NCBI RefSeq assembly: GCF_048128805.1
Contig: NC_135998.1
Span: 17,920,156-17,984,155, forward strand
From: Centroberyx gerrardi
Taxonomy: Eukaryota; Chordata; Actinopteri; Beryciformes; Berycidae
DNA length: 64,000 bases
Direction of reading: 5' to 3'
How positions within the stretch are numbered: position 1 is the stretch's first letter; each line of letters begins with the position of its first letter. The notes beneath the pieces were generated by a model. It was given only the letters and a program-made list of their open reading frames with translations, was not told where the DNA came from and searched no databases. Below are positions 26,264 through 39,097 of this stretch, one piece after another. Position numbers and translations under genes: made by a program.

Positions 26264-29200
26264 GTCATCAGAGAGCAACAGGCTTAGAGCAGCTGAGAGG
26301 AACAAATCCAGAGATCACTATCAGTCTCTCCTATCAGCATTCTCCTCCCATTTAAAAACTGCCAAGACCACTTATTATCAGGACAAAATCAGCAGCGCCA
26401 AAGACGCTCGGAAAATATTTTCAGCTTTTAACTCACTCCTCAACCCTCCACCACCTCCTCCCTCAACTTTGCTCACTGCTGACATCTTCGCCTCCTTCTT
26501 TACTGATAAGGTTTCTGCTATCAGTAATCAGTTCTCTGAGCCTGACCAGCTCAGTCTGCCACCGCCAGCTAACAGGGCCTCACTCCTCTCATTTTCCCAT
26601 CTTACCGAGGAACAAGTCTCCAAGCTTCTGCTTGACTCTCATCCCACTACCTGTCCATTGGACCCGATACCCTCCAACCTCCTGCAGGCCATTTCACCCC
26701 CACTTATCCCTGCAGTCACACACATCATCAACTCCTCACTTACAACGGATGTGTTCCCCACTGCTTTTAAGCAATACTTGAGCGCACAGTCTTTAATCAA
26801 GTCTCTGAATTCCTTTCTGAGAACAACCTGTATGATCCTAACCAGTCTGGCTTCAGGCACAGACACTCTACCGAGACTGCTCTCTTGTCTGTAGTGGAAA
26901 CACTGCGATCAGCAAGAGCTGCTGGTCAGTCTTCTGTTCTAATGTTGCTAGACCTATCGGCTGCCTTTGACACAGTTAACCACCAAATCCTCCTCTCCAC
27001 ACTCGCTGAGCTTGGCTTCTCAGGATCTGCCCTCCGCTGGTTTGAGTCCTACCTCTCAGGGAGATCTTTTAGAGTGTCTTGGAGGGGGTAAGTGTCTAAA
27101 TCGCACTGCTTGTCCACAGGGGTACCTCAAGGGTCAGTGCTTGGACCCCTTCTCTTTTCAATATACACCACCTCACTTGGTGCAGTCATCCGCTCACATG
27201 GCTTCTCATACCATTCATATGCTGACGACACCCAGCTCTTCCTATCGTTCCTGCCAGAAGACCCCACAGTCTCGGCACAGATATCGGCATGCCTCGCCGA
27301 TATCTCGGCATGAATGAAGGAACACCACCTTCAGTTTAACCTATCAAAGACTGAGCTCTTTGTCATCCCAGCCAGTCCCTCTATACAACAACAGATCAGT
27401 ATCCAGCTCGAATCAGCTCAGCTCATTCCCGCAAAGTCTGCCCGAAACTTGGGTGTCATGATTGATAACCAACTAACCTTTAAGGAGCATGTGGCTTCTG
27501 TTGCTCGGTCATGTCGATTTGCCCTGTACAACATCAGGTAGATTAGACCCTACCTGTCTGAACATGCAGCACAACTCCTAGTACCGGCTCTTGTAATTTC
27601 ACGCCTTGACTACTGCAACTCCTTACTGGCAGGTCTCCTGGCATGTACGCTCAAACCTCTGCAGATGATCCGGAATGCGGCGGCGCGTCTGGTCTTCAAC
27701 CAGCCCAAAACAGCACGTCACTCCGCTGTTCATATCCCTCCACTGGCTCCCAGTTGCTGCCCGCATCAAGTTCAATTCCTTGATGCTCGCCTACAAAGCA
27801 GCAACCAAAACAGCTCCCATCTACCTGAACTCCCTCATTCAGGTCTACGCTCCCTCCCGCTCACTACGCTCTGCCAAGGAGCAGCGCCTGGTGCTGCCAC
27901 CACAACAAGGCCCTAAGTCTCTATCCAGACTCTTCTCTTCTGTGGTTCCTCGGTGGTGGAATGAGTTACCAAACTCCATTCGATCCGCAGAGTCCCTCTC
28001 AGTCTTTAAGAAAAGGCTAAAGACCCAGCTCTTTAGCGAACACCATCTCACCTGATGGACTGTGTAATTGCTAAAAAAAAAAAAAGTGTTATCTGCCTCT
28101 ATGCACTCGATGCACTGCCTCTATGCACTGCCTCTTGGCACCTATGTCCTGTCGGACTAGAACTTAGCTTTATGGCCCTTACTCTCGTTGTTCTCTCCTG
28201 ACTAGATCCTTGCTTGTGTTGTAATAAAATCTCATGTGTACGTCGCTTTGGATAAAAGCGTCTGCCAAATGCGAAATTCTAATTGTAATTGTAAATGTAA
28301 TTTTTGTGGCGAAAGGTTAAAAGTGGTGGACAGCCATGAGGCAGCCGGGCTAAGCTAACATGTGATGACAGTGTGATGATGGGAACAGAACTCCCGCACA
28401 TTAAATAGTCCATGTTTACACGGGACAGCCTGTCTGTGGATAAACTGAAAGCATTCATTGCGCAATATTGCGCTTCTGTATGTCCATGGAATATCCAAAC
28501 ATTAATATCGACAGCTAGTCATCAGAAACGTACTGCAGCTACTCATCAGAAACACTTTTTTCAGACAAAGCATGCCAAGGAGCTGCTTCAGAGAAATCCA
28601 GTGTGTGTGTGTTGTCTTGGTCGGAGGAATAGAGGAGATAAAATGAGTGCGTAAAGCACGTTCCCAAATGGATTTAATGGACAGAGCTCATTATAAATGT
28701 AAAAATATTTGACATTTAACTAATGTTATCCATACTGGTTATTTCCTGATATTATGTGACTATTATTTATTACTCATTAATAGGGTGAAATTTTCAATCA
28801 ATCTGGTCACGCTATAGACACACTGCGGAGCGCGTCATACTTCGAAAGCCACGCCCACCGTGGGGGAAAACAATATCGCTAACAAACCGGCAAAAGCGGC
28901 GATAGGGAGGAAATCTTTTCAGATATGGACAGCCTGACAAGGTTTTTCCTGTTTTCGAGTAGACAAGTCTGTCAAAGAATTATTTCGGCATGCTGCCTCC
29001 AACAGAGGGAAATGTACATTGAAAAAATAACTTAATTGGCCTCCATCAATGTCCTTTTTCATTACTCCAATAAAGTTGGATAAATGATCCCACACAGTGG
29101 CCTGAAGTGAAATACTTAGGCATTTACCACTACTTAATTTAATCACCAGGTAAGATAATAACTTTACCTTGAATAATTTCACTTCATATTTAAAAATCTG

Positions 29201-29590
29201 AAATGGCTATGCTTTTCAGACTATAAATTTGAACAACGCTGACGTGACATTGGTTATTAAAGTGGATTGTTGCTAAATTAACTATCATATGTTAGCTAAC
29301 AAGTCAGTGAGATTTCTCATTACTTTTGCACCCTGGACTGGCAGTCAGTACAGAGCAAAATATCCTGAGACCCACACATGAAACTCATCTGTTTTAGAGG
29401 AATTGACTCAGTGATGTTAGCTTAGTAGCAACCTAATGTTAGGACAGCATGGTAGCGTTTTAAACACATTTTAACATACAGGTTATCTTACAAGAATATA
29501 ACTAGATAATTACTGGTAACTTACTTACCAGTGACAAAATACTGGCCACATTATAACTGTACTTAGTCTCGGGGTCCCAAAGTTTCCCCC

Positions 29591-29642
29591 TTCTATTTCT
29601 TCTTCTTCTTCTTCTTCTTCTTCTTCTTCTTCTTCTTCTTCT
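29591..29642. repeat. (TTC)n microsatellite
   Basis: About sixteen TTC units in intron 1 of hspa5 copy 2, directly next to the THAP-domain fragment. Confidence 0.95.
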
Positions 29643-29796
29643 ACCATGTACCACTGTCAGCGCCTCTCTCCATTGCCTGGATCCACATTTTTCTTCTTAA
29701 TGGCTCCCTTGTTTTGCTCGGGAGCACAAAAAACTGTAATTCACGGTTTTTAAGTTTGTTGGCTGTGAAGCCCACCGCACAACAGCTTTTAGGCAT
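29641..29796 (-). pseudogene. THAP zinc-finger fragment (transposase relic)
   Basis: The frame reads MPKSCCAVGF, then KLKNRELQFFVLPSKT and RRKMWIQAM. This matches the start of THAP DNA-binding domains, which are C2CH zinc fingers found in transposases of P/Kolobok type and in host THAP proteins. The second zinc-binding cysteine of the C-x(2-4)-C pair appears replaced by Phe (AVGF where AVGC is usual). The remainder of the domain and any catalytic region are missing, so it is a non-functional fragment. Confidence 0.7.
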
Positions 29797-30799
29797 GTTT
29801 AATTTGGGGAATAATGACAATGATGTGCATTCAGTCACACAATTGGTGAATGGAGAGCGGTGCAGCGGTTTCCCCCACGATGGGCGTGGGCCTATTTTAT
29901 GCACTGTCTCTATACATCGTTCGAAAGAGTCACGCGATTCGATCGAAACCGGCACAACAAGAGCAATCACAGCTTGTGTACAAAGAGTGCACAGAAAACA
30001 AACCAACACAAGATGGGACTTCCCTACCTTCCTCTGGAAGTCCAAAAACAACATGAATCATGGTAATCTTGCTTGCGTTTCATTAGTCATTTAACAAGAC
30101 CTCCTTCACTTCCCCTCAGCACTTGGTAATACGTAGCACCATACGTAACGCGAATGGCCACTTGCAGAGCAGGGGGGCAGGGTCCGAGGGGGAGCAGGAT
30201 ATTTGAAACGGAACGCACTTGCCCTTAAGCAGGCCTAATAATTAATAATAAGAATAAATAATAAAAATTACACAGAACAATGAGTAATGAAATATTGCAG
30301 ATGAGTTCATTTCATAAATATGTCTAAATCCTCAAAATATTGTTTGTTTACTTGCATTTATATTTATCACCTGTTCGTGCACCGGAATTGACGGACAATC
30401 ACAATGCATCCTGGGAAATATGCGCTTGTGAAGTCTACATCGTTGTTGACTCGCTCCCTCGGCCCTTGAAAGGGTCGATCTCAGAAAGTTCACTTGAGTT
30501 ATCAGAGTAATGGAACGGCACTTAAGATGGAGGAGGGGATTCCCCCGAGGGGAAGTGCCGAGGGGAAGTCAACGAGGGCCGGTTGAAACGACTAATGAAA
30601 CACACCGTCGGTGTCCAGATCAAGACAAGGGTTCAACAAACAAAACTAGCCACAGCCACAGGAAAACATCAGTGGAACGTCCTTTGTTGACTTTGAAAGT
30701 CTCTGAAGTAGACATTGTTTGTGTCCATTTTACCGTTTGTAAGGCTTGATGAGAGATAGAAAGCTTATTCTCTCTGTCCTCTATAGACTCTTTGGAAAG

Positions 30800-31310
30800 G
30801 ACTGAGCCATCCCACGTGATTCTGCGATCTGTATTGGCTAAACAGTGAGTCTCAGTACATGAGAAATCCTTCTCTCCATCCTACCTGAACTGGGAATCAC
30901 TGGATCTGCACACTCCTGGTTTGCATCCTATCTGTCTAACCGCTCTGATCAGGTCTCATGGAGGGAAACTCTGTCCAGACCCTGCACTCTTAGCACCGGT
31001 GTCCCTCAGGGCTCAGTCCTGGGGCCCATGCTATTCTCTCTCTATACTAAATCCCTCGGCCATGTGATCTCCTCTCATGGCTTCTCCTATCACTGCTATG
31101 CTGACGACACTCAACTCTACCTCTCCTTCCCCCCCTCAGATACACAAATTGATGGGCGCATCTCCGCATGTCTCAAAGACATCAGTGCTTGGATGTCTGT
31201 GCACCACCTCAAGCTCAATCTTGACAAGACGGAGCTACTCTTTCTCCCAGGGAAAGATTGCCCTCTCAAAGACCTCTCCATCTCTCCATCACAAGTTTTA
31301 CAGCCAATGA
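30800..31310 (+). mobile_element. L2-type LINE reverse transcriptase fragment
   Basis: Fragment encoding [10 protein letters not shown] then FSLYTKSLGHVISSHGFSYH and CYADDTQLYLSF, followed by WMSVHHLKLNLDKTELLFLP. The order matches L2-clade reverse transcriptase. It lacks both ends and has stops upstream, so it is a dead piece, distinct in sequence from the two LINEs at 21-28 kb. Confidence 0.85.
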
Positions 31311-32711
31311 AATTCCGATTCTAACGGTGTATAACTTGTATGGTTCAGCAAGAGGGCATGCTTCACAGCCTCTGCGTAAAACAGGTAGAGACTTGTGGCT
31401 GTTTTCCATGGTGCACTAGTTGTGCATGCTGAGAGCATTACGCATGGAATATACACACTTCTGCGCCTGTAAAAGACTATTTCATACCGTTCTTTTTGAT
31501 TATACACTTAATTTACAATGTCAAAAGCTAACAGAAGAATCATTTTATCATGGAAGAAGCCCTGGAGGAAATCGCTTGCCTTATTTACCTTATTTACCGT
31601 GGTCAATTGATGATTGATTGTGCAATTTTTACATAGTACTATATACTGTGCCCCTTTTTTACCTGATACAGCCATTCAAAAAATAAAGACACGACTATAT
31701 ACAATATAGGTTATTTGGTCTTCTGTCTAAATTGTTTTGGTATGTTCACATAAAAATCATTTGGATAACATTTGGATATTGGTAAGCCCATTTGGCCACT
31801 TTTGGAGAGGTTTTGAGTCACTAAGAGGTGACCAAAAATAGCTTTATAAAATAGAATAAAGGCTTTTTATGAGTAATATGTCTGGTATTGTTGAAATTAA
31901 CAAAAATATATAGTCTTATATACTTCTAAAGACCCATAATGTTTGGTTACCAGGTGTCCCTTTGGAGTCTCCAAATGGCCATTTGGAAATCCGCCTAGAC
32001 ATTACCCTAGCAAAAACATTGCCAAATACTCATTTTTTGTTGTTTTGTCATCTACTTTGAACCTGAATTTGGTCAGGCCTGTGGCTCCATTTAGTTTCTA
32101 GGCTGAAATAGCACAGCCACAGGTAACTATCTACACTTAAAAAAAAAATTCTTTTAGGCGAGAAAGAAATTTCAATTTCCACTGTGTTTGAGCTTGTGTT
32201 ACTCAGTGTCAGTAACACTTAGAGTAATTATGACACTTGGAGAAGAAACTTACAAGGCTTAGCTTTCAAGCTTTCAAGATTATGCCTGTAGTCACAGGGG
32301 TTCAAGTACAGTAACCATTTTATTTTGGGTATGTCATTTTCAGCCTTGTCTTCAGAAAAAGGGGGTGTGATAGGCTCTAGTAAACGTGAGATAACTGCGT
32401 GCGTAATAACGCATTCCAGGGATTCCATACAGTAAATTCACGACAATTGAACAATCCTGACATGTTTTTTTAAATACCTTATAGTTCGTTATTTTTTTAT
32501 CATTTAATTGCACAGTTCTTTTTGAAGAATATGAAAGTAACAGAGTGTTAAGAAACCCCAGGTTCTAAGAAACCTCCTCAGATGTATAAGAAATCTGGCA
32601 TTGAAATATCTGGGTATTAAAAAACCCTCCTCAGACTAATGTCTGGTATTTTAACACACACAATAATGCATAAATGCTGTTTTTGTTGTTACCTGAGTTT
32701 GAGCAAGCACT

Positions 32712-33083
32712 TCAATGGCAGAAGTCACTAAGTGTGACTCCAGCTCTTCTTAGCTCTGTATGAGAGCACCATAACACATCATCATTTAAAAGTATAGTAA
32801 AAATTTGTCCAGAGTGCATGAACACATGATTCCAATAAAAAATATTTCCCTTAGAGCACAAACAATATTGCCCTCTTAATAGATAAGAAATTCTTTCACA
32901 CTTCAGTGGTCCCACTGAGTGTATTTCTGTATCCCAAAACATTTGACACAATTCAAATTTAGCTAAGGAAAAATCTGCAAAACGCACACGGCTTAAGGTT
33001 TGCAAGGCATTATCAGACAGATTATGTTTTATCCCATAAGGAAACAACTTGTTTAAGCTTTCACTTATTTGTGACATATTCAT
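32712..33083 (-). CDS. unidentified 123-aa frame downstream of retroviral env
   Basis: Open frame starting MNMSQISESLNKLFPYGIK and ending LSDFCH, containing six cysteines and a hydrophobic YLLRGQYCLCSKGNIFYWNH region. It is on the same strand as the endogenous retrovirus and just 3' of its env remnant, where complex retroviruses carry accessory genes and simple ones have the 3' LTR. I do not recognise it and no LTR is visible. It could be an accessory frame, part of another element, or chance. Confidence 0.25.
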   Translation of the reverse strand: MNMSQISESLNKLFPYGIKHNLSDNALQTLSRVRFADFSLAKFELCQMFWDTEIHSVGPLKCERISYLLRGQYCLCSKGNIFYWNHVFMHSGQIFTILLNDDVLWCSHTELRRAGVTLSDFCH

Positions 33084-33182
33084 TATTCACACAATATTAT
33101 CTTCTTCTTCAAAACTGTCCACCCCCTGATAGGGAGGAATCCAATCTGGAATCGGGAACAAGTCTGGGGAATATGCAGAAAG

Positions 33183-33542
33183 TTAATCTATTTGAGATAT
33201 GCGTGTGTATTGTCCAATTGTTTTCAGAAGCAGTCCTTTGACTAAAGGAAAGATGCAACATCCCAGTGTGGCCAATAGGAGGAACCCTTTACCTATACCT
33301 ATGCCCACTTTGGCCAGGAGGGCTCCCCATTTGCCAAACGTGCCCTCGAACCAGTCCGGATCCCACCTGCCGTGTCTGGCATTTTCTTTCAATTCGACCG
33401 CCAAAGTTTCCAACTCCGTCATGGCTTTGGTGAAGGAGCCATCGGGTGCGGTGTTATTGGGAATGAATGTGCAGCAGGTATCACCGAACATGGTGCAAAC
33501 CCCACCCTTCTCTGCTAGCAACATGTCTAAAGGCCCTGACAC
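33183..33542 (-). pseudogene. retroviral env transmembrane-subunit remnant
   Basis: A 119-aa frame contains the CX6CC disulphide motif (CTMFGDTCC), preceded by LDMLLAEKGG in the position of the so-called immunosuppressive segment. A hydrophobic membrane anchor follows (about residues 75-105) and a short polar tail. The surface subunit and fusion peptide are absent because the BEL fragment abuts at 33,543. The tail may continue past the TAA stop near 33,183 in the decayed sequence. It cannot make a functional envelope. Confidence 0.75.
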
Positions 33543-34949
33543 ACCAAACCGACGTCAAAGAACCAGCGGCGACAAAGGTAAAGGTTCAACCACTGACTCG
33601 AGATGATTTACACAATGCAGAAATGGTTATTATTTGCTACTGTCAGCAACAAAGATTTCAAAAGGAAATCTCTTTCTTGGGGAAAGGAGCATCATCTGTG
33701 CAAAAAAACAGTGACATCTACAAGTTGGATCCTGTACTCCAAGATGGGTTGTTAAGAGTAGGAGGACGCTTATGTAAGTCATCCATGCCTGAGGAGACAA
33801 AACACCCTATCATTTTGTCAAAGGATCAACCCATATCTAAACTTATTCTACAACACATTCACAGGCAAGTGGGGCATGCTGGACGTAATCACATGCTATC
33901 TGTTCTTCGAAAAACCTATTGGATTACCAGTGCAAACTCAGCCTGCAGAAAAATCATTGCTGACTGTTATCTGCCGCCATCTTCAAGGGAAAGTTGAAGA
34001 ACAAAAAATGGCTGACCTGCCAGTTGAAGAGTCTTGCCAGTTTTGCCAACATTTACTAATGTGGGAGTGGATTACTTTGGACCAGTTGAAGTTAAGAGAA
34101 GTCGCAGTCTAGTCAAGAGATATGGAGTGGTCTTCACATGCATGGCTAGTCGAGCAGTGCATCTTGAGGTAGCCTACTCATTAAATACTGATTCATGCAT
34201 AAATGCTATTCGACGGTTTATGTGTCGACGTTGACAAGTCTCCAACCTCAGGTCGGACAATGGGACAAATTTTATTGGAGCTGAAAGAGAACTGAGGGAA
34301 GCTCTCAGAAACCTGGATCAGAACAAAATACAAAGTGCTTTGGCACAGAAAGGAATAGAATGGACATTCAACCCCCCTGCTGGATCTCATCATGGTGGAA
34401 CATGGGAACGGATCATTCGCCTCATAAGGAAGGTCTTGTACTCCATCCTCAGACAGCAGACTTTAGATGATGAGAGTTTTTGTACCATTCTCTGTGAGGT
34501 TGAAGCAATCCTTAATAGCCGTCCCATCACAAAACTTTCTGATGACCCTAATGACCTGGAGGCACTTACTCCAAATCACATTCTGTTGTTGAAATCCAAA
34601 ACCACTTCTTCCTTCTGGAATTTTTGAGGAAAATGATTTGTACATTAAACGGAGATGGAAACAGCTCCAGTATCTTTCAAATTTATTCTGGAAGCGGTGG
34701 GTAAGGGAATATCTTCCACTGCTCCAAGAAAGACAAAAATGGACAAACCCACGTAGGAACGTCTTTGTTAATGACATTGTTGTTATCATGGACCCCTCTG
34801 CTCCGCGTAGTTCCTGGCTGATGGGCAAAGTGACCAAAACCTTTCCGGACAGGAGAGGTGCAGTCCGATCAGTTCAACTTAAAACCAAGATGGGCTTTCT
34901 TGAAAGACCTGTCACAAATCTCTGCATGTTAATGGAAGCATGTAGTTAA
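33543..34949 (+). mobile_element. BEL/Pao retrotransposon fragment (integrase region)
   Basis: Opposite in strand to the surrounding retrovirus. In order: a zinc-binding region (HIHRQVGHAGRNHML... and a downstream Cys), an integrase core (GVDYFGP, SDNGTNFIGA, HHGGTWERIIR, holding the D, D and E residues) and a C-terminal domain with [18 protein letters not shown] and VIIMD-like strands, as in BEL/Pao. The frame is broken by at least two shifts and one stop (after FMCRR). Gag, protease and reverse transcriptase are missing. The sequence to about 35,165 may contain part of its 3' end, but I cannot fix an LTR. Confidence 0.85.
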
Positions 34950-35186
34950 GGACTGGTGGTAAAGACCAGATCCCAACGTTGGCTATGTGCTAGCAACCTC
35001 TGGCCAATGAAGAAAGAAGATTTACACACACACATACACTTTTTTTTTTTTTGGCTCCTTTTGATAAATTATGTAATTGTAAGTGCACACCAACACAGTT
35101 ATGGGGTCGGTGTGTAGGAGCCATTTGAATTTGAGTAGTATATGTGTTTGTATATATGACCACAAGGGTGTAGTATAGGTTCTGCT

Positions 35187-37790
35187 CTACGTTAAGTGAC
35201 TAATTAAGTTTGTTTTTTGGATAGTCACTACAGTCACTACTGATTCTGACTGGGATTCCCCATCGTGGAATAATTTTGCTACGGCTCCAGCATCTGCTTT
35301 TGATGTAGGGAATGCTTCCACCCATTTTGAGAACATGTCCACTATTACCAGACAGTATTTCTTTCCTCCACTTGGTGTGAGTTCAATGAAATCCATTTGG
35401 AGGTGATCAAATGGCTTGTCTGGCGGTAGATGTGTGCTGGGAGGCATTTGCTGTCCTCTCCCAGCGTTGTTTTTAGCACAGATTACACATTTTTTACAAA
35501 CATTTTGTGAGTAAGTTAGAAGCCTTTTGTGTACCAGTATCTACTTATTTCCTGATACATCCCCGCTTTTGACACATGATCTTTACCATGTGTCAACTTA
35601 GCATAGAAAGGGAATAAGTATTTAGGCAGACATGGTTTGTCATCAGGTTCATACCATACCTTATCTGTCTGTGCACACCCACTCTTTTTCCACAGAGCGA
35701 CTTCCTCTTTTGATGCTTTGCTTTGCAGTTCCTGTAAGTCAGTGGTTGGTGTTACAGGCCGCTCTGATTTGGCTAAGCAAATGGTTGTTATTCCCTGTGT
35801 GGCTGCTGCCTTGGCAGCTGCATCCGCCCTTGCGTTTCCCTGTGAAACAGGGATATTCGATTAGTGTGAGCCTCACACTTGCATACTGCAACTTGTGCAG
35901 GTAACTGGATGGCTTCAAGCAATTCAGACACTAATTTGTGATGTTCAGTTGGTTTTCCTGTGGATGTTAAGTATTTTCTGTGTTTCCACAATGTGCCAAA
36001 ATCATGCACTACTCCAAAAGCATAACGACTATCAGTATAGATGTTAACTGTTTTGCCCTTAGCCAACATATTGGCTCTTGTTAAGGCCACTAGTTCAGCT
36101 GCTTGTGCTGAATAATTGCCAGGCAGTGGTTCTGCCTCCAATATGTCATGTAACGTTACCACAGCATAGCCTGCTTGATTTAGGCCTGTGTCTGGGTTGC
36201 GAGAAGCTGATCCATCCACAAACAGCTCTAAGTCAGCATTCTGGAGGGGAACTTCCTGCATGTCCGGCCTGGGGGAACAAACTTCAGTTATTGCTGCAAC
36301 GCAGTCGTGAGGCTCTCCATCCTCTGGAGTCGGGAGAAGAGTAGCAGGGTTAAGCACAGTACATCTTTTAACAGTTATGTTAGGCATTTCAAGCAGTATT
36401 GTGTTGTACTTCAACCACCTGGCAGCAGACAGATGTGCAGTCTTTTGTTCAAGCCGTATGATGGACACAGCGTGAGGAACTAGGAGAGTAAGATCATTAT
36501 AACCCACCAGATCCCTGGATGCTGTGACTGCTGCCTCTGCTATAGCTACTGCTCTAAGGCATTTTGGTAGCCCTGCGGCTACTGCATCAAGTTTGGATGA
36601 GAAGTATGCTACTGGTCTCATTTTCCCCCCATGCTCTTGTAGCAGTACTGATGTCATAAACCCTTGTCTTTCGTCCACAGTCTGTATGAACGGTCTGGTC
36701 ATGTCAGGTAAACCTAAAGTGGGCGTTGTTTGCAGCGCCACTTTAAGGTCTACAAAGGCTTTTTCTGCCTCCGGAGTCCAAGTCACCTTCTGGGTTGGAG
36801 TCAGTCCATGTCCATGGGCTATCCCTGATAAGGGCGCTTCTATTTCAGCATAATTTGGAACCTATTGTCTGCAGTATGATGTCATTCCTAAGAAACTCAT
36901 AACCTGTCTTTTAGTTTGAGGTTTAGGTAATTGCTGTATGGCCTGGACTCGATCAGGGGATAAGGTTTTACCCTCCCCGCTTATGTCGTGTCCCAGGAAC
37001 TTTACCTTAGGCTGTACCCACTGTAACTTGCTCGAGCTTGCTTTGTTTCCTGTTTTGGCTAAGTGTTGCAACAGTGTAAGTGTGTCTTGTTTGCATGCCC
37101 CCTCTGTTGGAGAACACACCATCAAATCATCAACATATTGTAACAACGCGTTTCCTGCTGGCAAGACCAATGTATCAAGACATTCTTTTAATGCAGTGTT
37201 ATAAATTGCAGGGCTTTCAGTATAGCCCTGAGCCAGCCGAGTCCATGTCCAGGTTTTACCTTGGAATGAAAAAGCAAACCATTACTGAGAATCTGGGTGT
37301 ACCGGAATGCTGAAAAACGCATTTGCTAGGTCCACTACTGAGAAAAATGTACTTTCAGGTGGTACCTGTGATAGGATGGTATGTGGATTTGGAACATTAG
37401 GTGCACGAGCGTGCACTGCATCATTGACAGCTTGCAAATCTTGTACAAATCGCCATTCCACAGGCGTTCCCTCAGCTCTGATCTTTTTTACAGGGTAGAT
37501 AGGTGTTCTGACAGGAGAAGTTTCACAAGGAACGATTATGCCTGCTTTGACAAGAGACTCAAACACTGGTGTTATGCCATCTATGGCTTCTTGTTTTAGC
37601 GGGTATTGGTGTTTACAGGGCCTGTATGTTGACTTTGGCATTACCTCAACCGGTTGAGCTCCAATTAATAACCCGACATCATATTTGTGTTGAGCCCACA
37701 ATGTTTGCGGCACACTAGATAATTCAAGTGAATCTGGTGTTAGGGCTTGTAGCATCATCATTGTGTGAGGCTTCCCTTCTGGCACCAGTT
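35187..37790 (-). pseudogene. retroviral pol: RT, RNase H and partial integrase
   Basis: Reverse transcriptase spans about 37,785-36,862 with WRFVQDLQAVN, VVDLANAFFSIPV and LLQYVDDLMV; two in-frame stops interrupt it (after HPDSQ and after SYCRQ). RNase H at 36,300-35,800 keeps LFVDGSAS and IYTDSRYAFG. Then comes integrase (FDHLQMDFIEL, VDMFSKWVEAFP), with a one-base shift before PRWGIPVRISSD, after which the match ends. So the third catalytic residue is missing. Broken and not functional. Confidence 0.85.
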
Positions 37791-38299
37791 CAACAGTTCT
37801 TTTAGCATAAAAGGTTATTTGACATCTTTGCCTATAGGTGTCAAAATTCTCATTATATTGTACCTCAGGTGTTTTAGTATCTTTCCAATATTTTTCTTTT
37901 CTACACCTTTTTACCCATGGGCCCAGTTCCTCCCATCTCTGATTCGTGGCTTTGGCCAGGGAGATGTGAGGAGTGGAATCGCATACATTGAAAAATTTTA
38001 TTTTAAAAATAATTATTTTTTAAGGCATCTGTCAATATGACACCTACTGCACACCTATTGGGTCCCCAGTATAACCAATCTGTGGTTGACTTATCTCTTT
38101 CTTGTCCTTCTCTGAACCAATCTCTTTCATACTTCTCATCTTGTCCCTCACTTACATGGGCTGTGCAATGCAACCCCCCTGCTTTCTGAAAATCAGTTCC
38201 TCTTTTGGAAGGCATGTGTGTATGGGCCTGCTGTACCAAGAAATCATTTACTGACCCAGGCGCATTTTCTATCAGTTGCCACTCATAAGCATGCAACAA

Positions 38300-38581
38300 G
38301 TGTCAGTGTTACCATCAGGACGGAGGTACAGGGTACCGCCTTTGCGGATTTCCCGTGCCCAGAGATCCTTTATACCTTCCAGTATAGCTCTGTTAAACAA
38401 ATCCTGATGATATGAGGTGTGTGTCACTTGCATTTTGTTGTATTAATTCTTGATTGTTGGTGATGTTGATGTGGAGCACTTTGTTGTTAAATGTCTGTCT
38501 TTAATTGTAATGTCCTTTCTGTTGTGGTTGTATTTGTCTGACAGTTGCCACAGACACAAAGAGAATTTCCGAAAGGATAAT

Positions 38582-38621
<40 letters not shown>

Positions 38622-38625
38622 AATG
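38300..38625 (+). mobile_element. LINE 3' tail with (AACT)n inside the retrovirus
   Basis: Contains TTTCCGAAAGGATAATAAAC followed by about nine ACTA units (38,584-38,620). The 'CCGAAAGGATAATAAA' ending is typical of fish non-LTR elements with a short tandem tail. It separates retroviral protease (38,651-38,941) from the N-terminal part of pol and so must be a later insertion. Confidence 0.7.
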
Positions 38626-38650
38626 GTCTGGGGTCATATTTCACCATTTG

Positions 38651-38941
38651 TCAGGTCTGTCCCACTCTGGAGATCTGAATCCCTAATTCAGTAGCTATCA
38701 AGACTACACCCAACCGACACATCAGGTCTCTTCCCATTAAATTTATAGGGCAGCATGCAGATAGCAAAAAGGAGTGCTTTAGGTGTCCCACAAATTCATC
38801 TTCCACCGTTAAAGGTGTGGTATATTTTTCTGTTACCCCGTCCCCATTAACCCCAATTGTTCTCATGGTTCGTCCTCTGAGTTTGGGCTTTGGGAATAAT
38901 TGATTTTCTTGTATCACAGATTCAGTGGCTCCTGAGTCCAC
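38651..38941 (-). pseudogene. retroviral protease
   Basis: Frame with the aspartic-protease signature FLVDSGATES (an in-frame TAA lies just before FLVDSG) and a second conserved segment NLMGRDLMCRLG. These are the active-site loop and C-terminal helix region of retropepsins. Interrupted from pol by a LINE tail. Confidence 0.8.
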
Positions 38942-39097
38942 TAAAAATTAGACCATTTGACCTGAGACTGTTAATGTAATTTTGGGCATAACCTTTGTAA
39001 GCCTGATCTGTCAAAAAGGCAAATGTTCCCTGTTTTTCAGTTTCTATTTTTACAACTTTGTTTTTTCTTTGTTCCAAATGCTCAATTGCCAATTGAA

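Larger units (their letters stand above)
21313..28296 (+). mobile_element. L2-type LINE (outer, broken), split by a younger LINE
   Basis: Inserted after GAATAGAATGTGAAC of intron 1. Pieces 21,313-22,880 and 26,265-28,296 belong together: the endonuclease part contains IYRPPG, GDTNIHL and SDHF, the reverse transcriptase part [29 protein letters not shown] and [10 protein letters not shown]. The 3' end GATAAAAGCGTCTGCCAAATG is the typical tail of a fish L2 family. Frameshifts and stops break the frame at several places, so it is inactive. Its 5' part holds two similar blocks (see findings). Confidence 0.88.
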
